DNA of 64,000 bases, from NCBI GenBank assembly GCA_014905825.1, contig JACGCN010000008.1, positions 310,001 through 374,000 of the forward strand. The letters run 5' to 3'. The notes beneath the pieces are model-generated. The model did no database searches. It saw nothing but the letters and a program-made list of their open reading frames with translations, and was not told the origin of the DNA. Positions 8,943 to 21,404 of this stretch are shown here, in pieces. Made by a program: the position numbers and the translations under genes. This DNA comes from Lyophyllum atratum (lineage: Eukaryota > Basidiomycota > Agaricomycetes > Agaricales > Lyophyllaceae). The stretch's first letter is position 1. Every line of letters starts with the position of its first letter.

Positions 8943-11900
8943 ATGGCCGCCCGAAAGAAAGCTAAAGCCACCGCCGCCGCACCGCGCAAATCCTCACGTC
9001 AGACGGCCGCCGCGTCACGAAAAGGCAAAGGGCCGCAACCTCAGAAGAGCAAGAAGCGGCTGCCCGAGAGTGATGACGAGGGGAGTGATGGCGAGGAGAG
9101 TCAGAGCGAGGAGGAGGCGCCGCGTCCGAAGAAAAAGAAGGCAAAAAAGTCGGAACCCGTGGAGGAGGTTAGCGATGACGAGGAGGACGAGATGGTTGAG
9201 GAAGTAGATGATGAGGGCGGTGATGTCGAAGGTGATGAGGGTGGTGATGTCGAAGGAGTTGGTGAGGAGGAAGACAGAGATAAAGTCAGTACTTTCACTT
9301 CCCTCGAGGATGTGCACTGACCTGAGCTAGGAGAACGAAAACGAAGTTCTCGAGGACCGATACCTTGCTGCGATTCCGGAGGTGGCCGTGGTCAAGAAAG
9401 ACACAACGCGTGATCTCTTGACGATCTTTTCCGACCGAGTGAAGGTCCAGTTTATCCCCAAGAATGGTGACAAGCCAGAGGTCCTGCGAGGAAGGTGGTG
9501 CACAGTCTGCAAGTAGGTTATCAGTTAGAATTTCCAACAAAGTAAAGCACTCACCTCGGAAACAGAGCCAGCCCAAAGTTCCTCGCAACGCATGGCAAGC
9601 GAAAGGCACTTCACGTTGGCGGTAACTCGTCCTGCAGAGCCCATATCCGTCAGCACTACGAACTGTACAAGGTTCGCTGCGAGGCAAATGGCATTCCAAT
9701 AGACCACCATGCGGTGCCACGGCATATCTGGAAGGCCATGGAGGCGCAGGAAAAGGGGCAAACGGCGAAGAGCAGACAAGGAAAGGTCACAGATATGTTC
9801 AAGAAAGTGAACGCACCGCGGGAGTTTTCACGAGAAGAGGTCTTGCGTACCGTCGCCAAGTTCATTGCCTGCGATGATCAGGTGAGCACCCTGCATTCTG
9901 ATGGTTGTGAAACTTCTGATGATGAGTCGTAGGCGCTGTCATTGGCGGATAAGGCGCTCTTTCGGAATTGCCTGGTGGTGATGAGGCCGAAGTCGACAAC
10001 CAACGACATCCCGTCGGCGCACGATGTTAATACATACCTACATAACGAGTTTGTGAAGCATCTGAACACCATTAAGGAGGCGATACGGGTGAGTACGACT
10101 CGGTAACATTGACATGATAACGACTCACATCCATCAAGGGCGCGCCTGGAAAGATCTCGGCAACAGCTGATGGTTGGTCGGCTGACACGACGAAACTAGT
10201 GTTTGAAGGTCCGGTTGGGTCCGGTTTTTTGACCTAAAATTGAACAACTGCGACTGCGACCGGTTGCTGAAGTTCGGAAATTGCTACAACCGCAACCGCA
10301 ACCGGTTTCGACCGGTCTGCAACCGGTTGTGCTCACGTAGCCTATGTTATCAGAATTGACTACTTTTTAGCTTCAGAATGAGTCCGGGGTCATCAAAAAC
10401 GGTCAAGAATTGACCAAGTTATGGTAAGAATGGTGACTTGGGTGTAAATCTGTTGCTTCAAATATGTGGTGATAGTATTTTGATCATAACTCATCCAATT
10501 CTTGACCCATTTTGGTCATTTCAGGCTCAAAATGGCGGGGATAGGGTGCTCTATAAGGTTATATACCCTGCACAGCCACAACCGGTTGCAACCAGTTGCG
10601 CAACCGCGGTCTTTGTGTTTTCAATTCGCAGCAACTGCGACCAGCGGTTGCTTTGCAACCGGTTGTGGTCCGGTTGCAGTTGCGGTTTTTTGCGGTTGCT
10701 GCAACCGGACCTCGAAACACTAGACGAAACAGTCGTTCCTGGGAATGACCATCCACTGGATCGAGGTCGATGACGAGCAAGGCAAGTGGACCTTGAGGTC
10801 AGAGGTGGTCGGATTCAGAGGTTTGTCGGGCGCGCATACAGGAGATAACCTGGGTAGGTACTTCATCGGATTGTGCGAGCGTGTCGGGATAATAGAACCA
10901 AAGAAATCAAGGGTAAGTCAAACGTGATGCCAGGTGACCTCATCTAATCTATTTTGTTTTATCAAGCTCTTCACCCTCACACTCGACAAGACCTCCAACA
11001 ACGACACTCTCTGCACCACAGTCGAGCACGTCCATGAGGTCCGTAAACTCGAGACATGGTCTGCTAAGACCAACCAGCTCGGGTGAGTGCCTCATTCTGC
11101 TCGCGATCATTACGCATGATTAACAAAGATTTGATTAGCTGCCTTGAACATGTGGTCAACATCGCGGACGTCGCCATTATGGCCCATGTGACAAAGATTG
11201 CGGCAATCGAGAACTCGACCGCAATTTGGGAGTATGACCCCTTACTGCCTGACAACCGTGTCTTAGGAGGGTCATTGGATGTGATCGCAGCCATTCGCAC
11301 CCTCACAATCAAGGTACGTCCTCACTTTTCGAACCTGCTCATTCTCTGATTCCACCTCCGGGATAGATTCAAGCGTCGGGACAACGTATCGAGTACTTCG
11401 CCAAGCTGCAACTCGAATGCGGCGCCCAAAAGGCACTCAAAATCCCTCTCCAAAACAACACACGATGGGGAACCGCGTTCGGAATGTTGGATAGGGCAGA
11501 GAAACTTCGTCCTGTGAGTTGCATTTACTTTAAGTCTCAACTATGTTCCTAATTCTACATGTCGTCGTCAGGCGATCAATCTGTTCGTTAGTGCCGCCGA
11601 TGAGAAGTTCGGTCCCATCACAACAATCCGCCGTGAGGGACGCATCGTCAAACACATACCCTGGGCGGCGTTCAAGCTTAGCGAGATCGACTGGGTGCGT
11701 GTTCGAGATGCAAGGATGATACTTGCGGTATGTAACCCCTCCAACATTCCCCTTTTGACTCTCACACGAGTTTTCAGGATGCCAACAAGACGCTGCACGG
11801 GTTTTCATCTGACCAACGGCCGACACTCTGGCGCGCATTGCCTCTCATCGAGGATCTTCAAACAGCATGGGAAAACAAGCTTCAGGACGGCCGATACGCG

Positions 11901-12843
11901 ATCTATTGGGCGGCGATCCAAGACGGCCTCAACAAACTCAAGAAATACTATTGCAAGTTCGACGACAAACCAGTTTATATTCTCGCGCTGAGTAAGTCCC
12001 TTTTTTTTCGATCATGACCTATTTTACCTACATTAGTACTAGTCCTCCATCCATATTACAAACTCGAGTACATCAAGTTGGCCTGGGGCGGCGCAGCAGA
12101 GCAGGCCGCCGAAATCGCTGATGGCAATCGCCACGCAAAAGATTGGCAGGCTGAGGCACGTCGGGTTTTAGAGAAGACGGTACGTGACCTCAAACCCAGA
12201 GTCTCGGTCCCTAACGTTTATTTGCATTTAGATGGAACAATACTGGAAAACGCGACCTGAAAGGAAGTCCACACCAGCACAAGCAACATGTACTCCTGAG
12301 GCGCTCGCTGAGATGTCCGAATATGACCGCATGCGGCTCGCGATCATGGAGGAAGACACTTCCTCGTGGGAGACCGAGATGCATAGCTACTTGAACGCTA
12401 GGCACCCTGAGGTAACCAAGGACACTGACATTGTGAACTTTTGGGCCGTAAGATTAACACATTCTGAATCTCACGTATATTGATACTGATCTCCTGTTGA
12501 CTTGTACCAGAAACATTCCGCTGTCTACCCGACCCTTGGCCGGATCGCTCTCGATGTCATTCCCTGCCAGGCATCGTCGGTTCCTTGCGAGCGGCTTTTC
12601 TCAGGAAGCAAACAAACTGCAACGGATCGGCGCAACAGGCTTGGTGCGGAGCGACTCGAAGAACTCCAGATCATGAAGTCTGCGTGGCGTGGTACCGTCG
12701 TCGACTTCGCCGCGCTGAATTCCCGTGAGATAGAGGAGGTGGAGCTGGAAATGACTGAATACAGTGAGTTCTTAGGAGATGACGATGCGTTGACAGTATG
12801 GGAGAAGGAGATGGGTGTCAATGACATGGACTTCAATTATTAA
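8943..12843 (+). CDS. hAT transposase with BED-like zinc finger, 13 exons, MITE-disrupted
   Basis: The protein of about 900 residues can be read through 13 exons with good splice sites. Approximate exons are 8943-9284, 9331-9512, 9566-9881, 9933-10088, 10139-10196 joined to 10731-10912, 10967-11082, 11139-11313, 11367-11513, 11572-11727, 11778-11992, about 12042-12180, 12232-12448 and 12511-12843. The N-terminus is basic then acidic (PKKKKAKKSEP, EEVSDDEEDEM). A BED-like finger follows: WCTVC, then SSCRAHIRQH. The catalytic region includes ISATADGWSADTTKQ and NNTRWGTAF. The C-terminal hAT dimerisation region reads DIVNFWAKHSAVYPTLGRIA, then SSVPCERLFSGSKQ. A 526-bp MITE (10197-10722) splits exon 5 right after ADTTK, so this copy cannot make normal transposase, yet no other break was found. 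Confidence 0.85.
10197..10722 (+). mobile_element. hAT MITE family 1 (526 bp), 8-bp TSD gacgaaac
   Basis: It begins TAGTGTTTGAAGGTCCGGTT, and its inverted right end begins TAGTGTTTCGAGGTCCGG. The duplication gacgaaac is at 10189-10196 and 10723-10730. It has many gcaaccggttgc-type subterminal repeats. It matches the copies at 31466-31991 (inverted) and 37384-37909 with the same length. Its ends match the surrounding hAT element, so that family may have moved it. Open frames inside it (73-111 codons) recur in all copies but look like repeat translation. Confidence 0.92.
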
Positions 12844-13335
12844 TACACACGGTCGCTTTTACCATACCTTAATACATTTTTAATCATCATCTTACTTAGA
12901 CTATAGCTCGACGCGAGGCGGCGCGTCGATCCACGCGAAGCACGTGAGGCACACTTGCACTTGTTTGGCCATAGCAATTAGCATCCAGCTGGCGACCAAG
13001 CGTTCTGACCGACATCGTTCATCCGTGTCCACTATGCCAGTTTCAATGTTTCGATGACCAAGGTATGCCATGGTATGTGTTTTGTTTGCGGCTACCGGTG
13101 CATCTCTCGTTCTTTCTCTTACTGTATCCACCACAGAATCCAGCACCGCGCTCCATGCCAAGTCAGATAAAATAGGTGAGAAATGCACAACTTTGTATCG
13201 ACCGCCTCAAAAGACTAAACATATGGTTTTGCAGCCGACCGACTGGATCCTATTCCCAGGCCCAACCCTCCCCACTCCTGTATCCACCCCGTTCATCGAG
13301 TTGGCCGTACACATCAACTTTCAAGCAATCTGCGT

Positions 13336-13455
13336 GTTCCACCCACTCCTCTGTCCTCGTCGAGCATTCCTCACGTCGCCGTGCATCCCTCGTGTTCCAT
13401 CTCCACTGCTCTGTCCTCGACGAGCATTCTTCATGTCGCCAAGCATTCCTTGCCT
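13336..13455 (+). repeat. About 60-bp tandem duplication in the hAT 3' region
   Basis: 'ctgtcctcg' followed by 'cgagcattc' occurs at 13351 and again at 13411 with the same flanking order. It is non-coding, between the transposase stop and the right end of the hAT element. Region 12844-13750 otherwise holds no convincing gene. Confidence 0.6.
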
Positions 13456-15891
13456 CGTTACGCATTCGTGATGTTGTTCTTTTATTTGGTGCGTACTTTC
13501 GAGCACTTACGACGTTCTGGAGTATCCTTAACCTCGTTAAACAGTCCTGACCTCGATCTCTCGGTGCTCAAACCTCCATGCTCCCGACTGTTTCAAGCCA
13601 GGACATTTTCCTTCAGTGAGTATTCTGTCGTGTGCTTTTTCTTCACTTATTTACATGCCATTCAATATAGGGAGATAAGATATATATGTTTCAGTTGCCG
13701 TCTCTTGTATATACAGCACGTAGTTCAGTGTCAGGTTAGAATCTGTTAGATCGTGAGGGATAAGACCGGTCGGTGACTGGTTCTGACTGGTCGAAGACCG
13801 GTCCTGACCGAGTGCGGTCGAGACCAGTTGGAACCGGTCTTGACACTGCACGTAGACCATGCGGGACTGGTTACGGCTAGTCCGGTTAGCGGTCCACTCT
13901 AAATGGCAAGAATGAGTAACCGGGTCAGTTCACGGTCTGGAGCCCAGAGGTCCAAAAAACCGGACCGAACTGGACCTCCGAACACTAAACTCCCCACTGT
14001 TGCCGAGTTCGTGCCTTTTTTCCACTTGTCAATGCTTTCGTTTCCTCACTACTTATGTCCTTAGCATTTCTCGTAATCTATTCCTTGACAAAAAGGCATC
14101 CAACCATTTTTATGAAGACAATGGTCCCCTCCCACCCAAGGATGAGGGGGCCCGTTCTTCGGGGTACCTTCTGGATGGCTTTGTCGTACCAGATTCCGAT
14201 TTTGACGAGGCAGAGCATTCGGATGCGTCCAATGCGGCCCGCAAGAGGAGCTCCATAAAAGGTAAGTATGATGACATGCGCATAACCCCCTCCCCCCCAA
14301 TCACCCCTGTCCGACGTGGGCGGAAACTCGTACTTGAAGATGATGCCGAGAATGAGGAGGTTGAGGCGCCAATTCCTACTACTCTTCCCAGTATCAATCC
14401 TATCATTGGCTCCTCATCGGCAGACGAACAGTAAGCCTTCTTCTACCCCTCTGTCTATATTTCCTATTGTTACATACTGTGTGCTGACAGCATACCCTTT
14501 ACACAGTGAAGATGGCGTGGAGCTGGATGTCACTGCCCTCCCAGTCATGGACTTGGACTTACAGGACCCTCTCATGCAGGGCGCTTATGCCCAGCTACCA
14601 TTGATAAAGTAAGTTATCTACGTTTTTACTGTCTTTATTATTACTAAAGTCCTTTTAAACTCCATTTTTACTTGAACCTTTCAGAAATCGTGCGTTCATT
14701 GAGCCGTATGGCTACGACAAACACTTGGGATCGAACCCCGCAACACCATCCGCATCAGTGTTCTCCAGAATTATATGTCGGACGAAAACCTCGGGTACGT
14801 CCCCCCTGTTGCGTCCTGCGCTGTGCCCATCCTTCCTACTATTTAATCCCTTTTCCTTTAGTTCTCTGTTCCGCGCACTCCTATTCGTTAAGCATGGCTT
14901 CTATATCAACATGGCCCGGGTGGACCTTTCAATCCTCGCGTCTTCATTCCGTCGTATTACCCTGAAGCAGGGCGGAGCCTATGCCAACTGCGTGATGAAC
15001 GGGGTGGTATCCAGCTGCGATCTTGTGGGCCCCGGTGTATTGGCCGGGTCTAGTAACCTGGAGTCCGAGAAGTTTCTTCAACACCGGATCAGTATATTTC
15101 CCTTCCGCCAGGAAATCATTCGCGATATCGGAGCTATCTTCCAGGTCCTTCAGCTGCCTTCTACAGGCGTTAAAGGCACATATTCCAAAGGCGGATTTGC
15201 TTTTGTCACTCGTGCTGCAATGTCCTATGGTCAGTTCGTACTCTACTTGTTCTTGAATCTTTTTAATTAAGGTCTCGATCTAGCGGCTGGTTACGCTGTT
15301 CCGAAGGAGCTACCGGGTCCGGACCTCGCAGCCCATAGCGACCTCTTTGCCGTTGACGCTGTCCCGGTTGCCACTAGTGTTGCCAGCAGCTATGCTACTA
15401 AGGCTGTGTTAGAGTACGACGACGTCGGCATGTTTTTTTATTAACTGTTCCTATCTCATTCATAACTAATTTGTTCTGCAGTGCCAATCTACGATGGTCG
15501 TTCCGAGACCGGCCGGCCTTTCCGTTTCGACCCCCAGGATTTCAAAGATCTTCCAACCTGGAGGCCCTACATGCAAAACCGGTCCAACTTGCCTCCCCTT
15601 TCGGTCATCAGTGTTGGTTACTCAGCCAACTGGTACACACCCCACCGCGCAGAGGTTAGCTTCACCTCTCAAGTTGGCTTCTATGTCTGACTGCACCTTA
15701 TCAGGTACTTGTCCACGAACGTGCTGTTCGTGATAGTAATAAACACTCCTTCCTCTCTTCTTACAAGTGGAGGAGGCAGCGCCGTTGCTGGTGGGGGGGC
15801 TAGTGGTAAGGGAAAGGCCAGGGCCTGAAATCGTACTATACTATCATCTCGTGTTCGCTATGTGGTGGGTTGGCAGTTTTCTTACTCGATG

Positions 15892-16194
15892 TCTGTACTC
15901 GTGCCGTATATCTTTCACATGTCCGCATATGCTCGTACGCCTCTATGGCCAAATGAAAAAAAATTGATGCACTTACTACTCAGCTTAGTATCCGCTCCAG
16001 GCATATTGGTTTTTTTAGCGAATGAAATTCGTGTCCCACTTTTTGGCCCTTGGTCGGATGTCTGTACTATAGCTTACATAATTAGCCCCGTGACTCTACT
16101 GTTTGGAATGTTTGCAGTCAATCTAAGATTTGTACGTCATGTTATTGCTCTCGTGTTGTTGACATTTGCCTGTCTGTACTTTCATTTACGTAAT
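15892..16194 (+). promoter_or_regulatory. Array of three spaced motifs upstream of gene B
   Basis: Two good copies of TCTGTAC-N5-TTTAYGTAAT lie at 16061-16082 (tctgtac..cttacataat) and 16173-16194 (tctgtac..tttacgtaat). A degenerate one starts at 15892 (tctgtac, then ccgtatatct). The two good copies are each followed by cgtgactct. The last copy ends 58 bases before the gene B start codon at 16253, so a promoter or 5' UTR role is plausible. The rest of 15829-16252 holds no gene. Confidence 0.5.
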
Positions 16195-16252
16195 GTGTCC
16201 CGTGACTCTGCTGTTTTGAACTGTCGCGGTCACTCTACCACTTTATACTCTC

Positions 16253-18583
16253 ATGTCGTTGACACCTGCCATCCAGCATGTTAGGGTCAACAACCCAAAT
16301 TTTGCAGCCTATCCATGGACCACCAATGATATATGCCGCGTCAACGACCTGCCTGCTCTACTCGGTCGTGACTCGCCAACTTATGTGTGTCTTTTACTCC
16401 CTTTTTCTCATAGTTTGCCCTGCTTTCTTAGCTTGATTTGCAGGTCCTGGCGTCCAAGCTCATGGAACTGGAGATGAAAAATACACCCGTGATCAAAGAG
16501 GACCAATACTCGCTTTTCGTAGAGCAGATGCATGGTCGGCCGGTTACATGCGCTACTGCAGGTCAGGCCATGGAAAGTCTCTACGCGACCTTGATGGCAT
16601 ACCGCCTGATTGATCTGGATCTGTCCACTCGTGGGTCTCATCCTCGAATTCTCAGCTCCAGTCCTTCCCTTCCGCTGGTCACCAAACGTACAAAAGTGGT
16701 GCGTAATCAGCTCCCCTTCCTTTTTAGTCTTCTTTTCTTTTTGTTTTTGTTTTTTGTGTACTATTCCGCTAAAAAATCCTCCTGCAAAGCCGTTCGAAGA
16801 CTTGAACGATTTAAAGAAAATTATTGGTCGCTCGAATAAAGATCTGCAGCATCGTGACAAGGAATTAGTAAAAAGGAAAAACCCACTGGATCCAACCCCT
16901 TCATCTTCCGCGCTGTCGAGCAGCAATCCTCTTATGTCGTTGTATACCCATTTTGCAAAAAGCGTGCAAAGGCATAGATTGACCAACACCATTATCAACC
17001 TTTCTGCGGCGGCCCTTCACTTGGCATATCTTCTCAGAGGCAATGTCTACTTGCCGACAGAAACGTCGGAAATAGAGGAATTCTTGATATCTTCAAGGTA
17101 ATTTGCTCACCTAGTATTGAGATTGACTGTTATATGTTCTAATATTGTCTTTTCATTGGTACTTCCAGTGACGACCGTGAGCAAATGGACCGAATTCGCA
17201 CGGAGTATGGTACTGCGTCGCAGGGCTGTGTTCCCGTCATGCAGAGGACTTTATTTTTGGCGCTTACAGTGTCTCCTGTAATGCTGCTGATGCCTCGATC
17301 GTATGAGCAGTTTGCTGGAAAAGCTGCCCTTCTAGAAACGTGGTCGCAATTTGGATCTATTGTACGACCATCTTCTATCGTCTCGGCTGATACCGCTGTT
17401 TGGAAGGTTTTATTTTCCGCTACAAAGGGCGGTGACATACTAGCGGACCTGAAAGTAGCTTTGTCAGAATTGGAGCCTGCCTTGGGTCCTCACTCTTCAC
17501 CCTGGTTCGCAGTCACCCCCCATAAGCCGGTGCCGCACGCTTCTACATCCCAAACCTCGATGGTGGTTGAGTTGGGGTCTGAAAGTGATGATGGTCCAGA
17601 TGTTGGTATTGGACCGTCTGACGAGTCACATTATTCCGCACTTGGAACCAAGCCTGTTTCGTCCCAAACAGTCAGTGTACAAACCTCGACTCTGACCTCC
17701 TCTCCGGCAAATATCACTCCGACCAATGATTCTGCCATCGATCCTCCTTCATGCGACCAGGCGCTTATACCACCTCTACTTCGGGGCTCCGAAGGGTCTC
17801 AGGAGTTTCAAGATCCGGTCACCGTTCCTGACGGCTTTACGACCCCTCGTCTTGCGGGCTCGGATCCCGATGGTCATATGATGTCTGACCGTACTGACCT
17901 TCAATCTCCTGCCCCTTCACCACATTCGGCTTCCGAACCGCTTACTGCTATTGCTCAGCATGAATTGCGCGGTGTATCTCCTAATTCGCCGCTTCATGCG
18001 GACAACACTACAGTTGTCACCGTTTCCGGTGGTGGACCTCCTCCTACACCTGCGAGCCAATCTCGTGATGCAGATACAGGATGTATTGATCCGGCCGTTC
18101 TTCAAACTCAGTCTCCGTCTCCAGTAATGGCGCCCAAAGCCCCCCTGAAGTTCGAAAGGCCCGTTACTCGCAGTACCGCCGCAAATAATCCCAGCGTTAC
18201 CAAACCTCCTTCTTCTTCCGGTCAAAAGAAGACACTCAAACGCCCGACAACAACCAGCACTCCCAAAATGCCTTCTCAGTCTGGTCGAAAGAACTCCCGC
18301 AAACGCCCGACAAAAAAAGTAAAAAAGGAAGCCACCACCACAGTCCCGGATGTACCTGGAGAGCCTATATTTATTGACCTGACGCTAGAGGGCTCCGTGC
18401 GCTTTACCTTTCGTTAATCTTTGATACTACTAATTCATTTGCTTCCTGGTTTTCAAGGACAATGATCTACCTGATCCGCCGATTGAAGTTAATTCGGAAA
18501 CCGGCTTCGTTACTGGTGCACTTGACGTTACATATCCTCTAGCAGGTTCAGGAGTGCCCTACACTTGGAAGCCACGGTTTCAC
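16253..18583 (+). CDS. Gene B, 5' exons 1-5 of a JmjC-domain protein
   Basis: Five exons with consistent phase: 16253-16384, 16444-16698, 16790-17097, 17169-18396 and 18458-18583, giving residues 1-683. The start MSLTPAIQHVRVNNPN lies 58 bases after the spaced motif array. Residues 45-250 look globular (QYSLFVEQMHGRPVTCATAG, TNTIINLSAAALHLAYLLRG). Exon 4 is mostly a long Ser/Thr/Pro-rich linker with basic, nuclear-signal-like patches (KKTLKRP, RKRPTKKVKKE). I do not recognise the N-terminal domain. The donor at 18584 (gtaggt) belongs to an intron holding a 21.8-kb transposon nest. The acceptor is at 40449 and the JmjC half follows at 40450-42473. The frame is intact throughout. Confidence 0.65.
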
Positions 18584-18634
18584 GTAGGTCCTAGTGTCCT
18601 CAATATTGGCCCTCGTTCTCATATCTTCCGCTAA

Positions 18635-20117
18635 TGTTGCGATCCAGAGTTAATCTAGCGTAGATTAGATAGCAACGATATCCGCCGGTTCTATATTTAG
18701 AGATCCGTCAAATCTTACTGTTCTAAGTACAGATGCGTGAACTTATCCCAAGACGTCTCACTGACGTTTGGCGAAGTAACAGTTACTCTGTTAGTTCTTT
18801 AATAAGTGAAATACGCGTCGGTCCTTTGCAACCTGCAAGATAAGTCTTTATGATCACTCAATTGTAGAGGTAAATAGGATTGATTCGAAGTACCGAATAC
18901 AGTAGTAGACTAAGCCTTTATATACTACTGAGGAGGCTATGCTCATGAGTCAGTGTGAGTGTAAGGGGGACCGGCACCTTGTGCTTGCTAGAAGATTCTT
19001 CAAAGGGCGTGAAGAATCTCGAGCACACGCGATGGATCCATCCGAGCCGCCGGAACCGGCTGAGGCTGTTGCCAACACAGGGTGCGAGCGACAATATTTT
19101 CATAAAAGTTATCTTGAACAAATAGTGAAGGAATACCTTATATACTGAGATTATGCCAAGACATCATATTGTGAATCAAATATTTAGTTCTAGTTAAGAA
19201 AATATAGTGAGCAAAATTGTGATCTTATGATAGAACATATTCTGAATAAATTTATCATATCTTCAGAAAAACAGCAGGCATTATATGATAAACATAAGGT
19301 ATATCCTTTCAAGATAATTTCATAGAAGACATGGTGAAAATATACTTTGTAGGATATAACTCCTAATAAAATTCAAAATATCTTCACACTATTTTCACAA
19401 TATCATTAGTGAAGATTTTGAAATATCTTCACCATACCTCAGGATCAGACAGCAACATGGTGAAAGTATTCTAAATATCTAGCAATATGGTGAAGATATT
19501 CTGAATATCTTACTATGTTGCAGATATATTTACAATTTTTTTGCTGATCATATTATGGAAATAGTGTGATCATATTTTGAATTTCTTCAGGAGACATATA
19601 CTGCAAATATGAAGTATATTTTCACTTTGTCCTTCATACAATTATCTTGGAAGAATATAGCTCATATTCATTATGTAATGCTTGCTCTTTTATTGAAAAT
19701 ACAGTGAATTTATTCAGAATATGTTCTCTGATAATATAATAACTTTGCTCACTATATTTTCTCGTATGAAATTCAAAATGTGATTCACAATATGATACCT
19801 CTACGTAATCTGAACATATAAGGTATTCCTTCACTATTTGTTCAAGATATCTTTCATGAAAATATTGTCCTTCGCACCCTGTGCAAACAAACATCCGGTG
19901 TTTGGCGGATCCCGAGATCCGAGATATTGTTCGGCATCTCGCAAGTCCCTGGCATCTCTGACTTCATATCAATCTTGCGAGATTGATCCGGGTTTCTGAG
20001 AAAAGATTGAACGCGTCTATCAGCGCGTCTCAATTCCTTTGTTATTCTTAAGTGCGTCTTAACTTCTAATTGACAAGGCTAGCCTTAAGGTATGTGCTCA
20101 TACTACATCCCATGACA
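18635..20117 (-). repeat. 3' LTR of chromovirus I, with MITE inside
   Basis: Starts tgttgcgatcc and ends cccatgaca. It is identical to the right LTR apart from the inserted MITE (19076-19883, plus a 3-base duplication) and about one substitution (gagaaaag here, gagataag at right, near 20000). Confidence 0.92.
19076..19883. mobile_element. Fold-back MITE, 808 bp, 3-bp TSD caa
   Basis: Termini CACAGGGTGCGA..TCGCACCCTGTG, with caa at 19073-19075 and 19884-19886. The empty site is preserved in the other LTR at about 40195-40205, which proves the boundaries. The arms of about 390 bases are inverted copies (both contain CTTGAACAAATAGTGAAGG). AT-rich, with no coding capacity beyond arm-derived short frames. 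It is a longer relative of the 509/518-bp fold-back elements. Confidence 0.92.
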
Positions 20118-20535
20118 TAGCCCCCCCAGTTTAGACGCACTGAATAAATTCTCAGATACCTTGGAACAAAAATAGTGTTAAAGTCGACGGTCGAGGAATT
20201 AAGACAAAGAACATCATAAAATTCGTGAAACGTGAAGTCGTAAAGGAAGGGTGATAATAAATAAGAAGGAAAGGTCGCATAGGTAAGGGCACTAGGATCC
20301 GGTAAGTATTAGTACAGCTATTTACAATGACGATGGTACTAAAGTGCCCGTGTTAGTTCAAGAAAAGGTGTGCGAAATCGTCAGCCGACTCGGCGAGAGG
20401 GAAATCCACGGTTATGGGGCCGCCTCTGATTGGAATGCGACCGTTGTAGATGTTGTTGGCACGAAGGGCGGGAGTCGAGAGAGAAGGATGGAGGATCATC
20501 GCGAGTGAGTCGTCAACGGCCTTGTTATCGTAGAC

Positions 20536-21206
20536 TGTTATGGATACTACTATCTATAGTATAACTCCCTTACTTATAGTCTTGATGAAAGAATAAAGCA
20601 TCAAGCGCAACGCGACGAGCGACGAGCAAAGCCGACGCGATGCGCCTCTCGGATATTGCCGAGCCGAAGGAGATTACCGCAACCAACGGTTCGGCCTCCC
20701 ACGACGATTGTTTGGCTATTTGGCAAGAGCTTGCCACACGTCATTATTCGGCTATCCGGCAAAGGGCCTTTCAGGAACCGGTCGGTTCGCACACGAGTTC
20801 CCGGATCATTCAAGAATCTTAAGGAACTCGCGCGCACCTTCGACAACTCGCGCGCACCTTCGACAACTCGGACGCACCTTCCACAAAGATATGACTCATT
20901 GATCCCTTGACTAGTATATAAGGAAAGGACCGTAGCATACTTGTACCTTACATTTTATAACATTGATTTTGCCTTTAACACTTGAGTGAATCTCAACTAT
21001 AAACTTGCAGTGCGCAAGTCGAACAACTCGTAAATAATTATCTTACAAATATCAGGTGTCCTGCTATTTGGTCAACGCCAGTGCGGCGGTTGGAGATAAC
21101 TTACTCGTTGGTAGTTAAGATTGATTCTAATAAAAGACTTATCAGTTAAAGAACCGTTACATTGAATTCCGCTATCTAATCTCTAGATTATCGGCGGTCC
21201 TCAACA
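20536..21206 (+). repeat. 5' LTR of chromovirus II
   Basis: 671 bp, tgttatgg..cctcaaca. Contains a short internal tandem (ctcgcgcgcaccttcgaca, twice, near 20827-20870). A TATA-like string (agtatataagg, about 20913) precedes the likely transcription start. Small ORFs here recur in the other LTR and are not genes. Confidence 0.93.
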
Positions 21207-21404
21207 TTGGTGGACACACCCGGAACTGAAGTCTACAACCGTAATTCAGTTTCTATCTTGCTACACATCTATTCTCTCTTACTATTCACGGAACCACGAA
21301 GTACTAAGGAGAACCCTCATCAACCACGGTCGCGCAATTCAGACCTTTGGTAATTATTCATATTGAACTAAGCGTCTAACTAATCTTTTAGGAAGTTTTT
21401 AACA

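Larger units (their letters stand above)
8503..13987 (+). mobile_element. hAT DNA transposon, 5.5 kb, 8-bp TSD aactcccc
   Basis: The left end TAGTGTTTGGAGGTCCGGT and the inverted right end TAGTGTTCGGAGGTCCAGT are terminal inverted repeats. The 8-bp duplication aactcccc flanks at 8495-8502 and 13988-13995, as expected for hAT. Subterminal regions (8520-8720, 13760-13980) are dense in accggt/gaccag motifs, likely transposase-binding sites. It carries one spliced hAT transposase gene, interrupted by a 526-bp MITE. The first three bases of the element supply an in-frame TAG to gene A. Confidence 0.93.
7619..15828 (+). pseudogene. Gene A: multi-exon hypothetical protein, split by a hAT transposon
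   Basis: Host exons lie at 7619-8502 and 13996-15828, with the hAT element between. ATG 7619 opens MAPRKPSKSSASAPRP. A T-rich intron ends at 7773. Exon 2 carries an in-frame TGA (7816-7818) before DPDFIPGISSNGS and PSKRKTAPVDD, a premature stop. Later exons contain a SUMO-type site (RIKQEPLD), acidic SSDDEDELP, then beyond the transposon DGFVVPDSDFDEAEHSD, KHGFYINMARVDLS, SSCDLVGPGVLAG and VPIYDGRSETGRPFRF, ending GKGKARA. At least two exon joins after 14790 do not keep frame by simple splicing. The C-terminal VPIYDG..TNVLFVIVI part recalls, from memory, an uncharacterised Agaricomycete family. A stop codon, a transposon and probable frameshifts make it a pseudogene. Confidence 0.55.

Noticed and set aside
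10438..10773. 111-codon ORF (also at 31316-31750 and 37625-37987)
   Set aside because: It lies mostly within the 526-bp MITE and ends in different flanking DNA at each copy, so it is a by-product of the repeat.
16408..16998. 196-codon minus-strand ORF
   Set aside because: Antisense to gene B exons 2-3 and crosses their intron. The plus frame splices cleanly and is preferred.
18939..19148. 69-codon ORF (and 40062-40298)
   Set aside because: LTR sequence of chromovirus I; the 3' ends differ only because of the MITE.
20601..20910. Several 60-84-codon ORFs, repeated at 30023-30332
   Set aside because: They lie wholly inside the LTRs of chromovirus II and duplicate exactly with it. No protein features.
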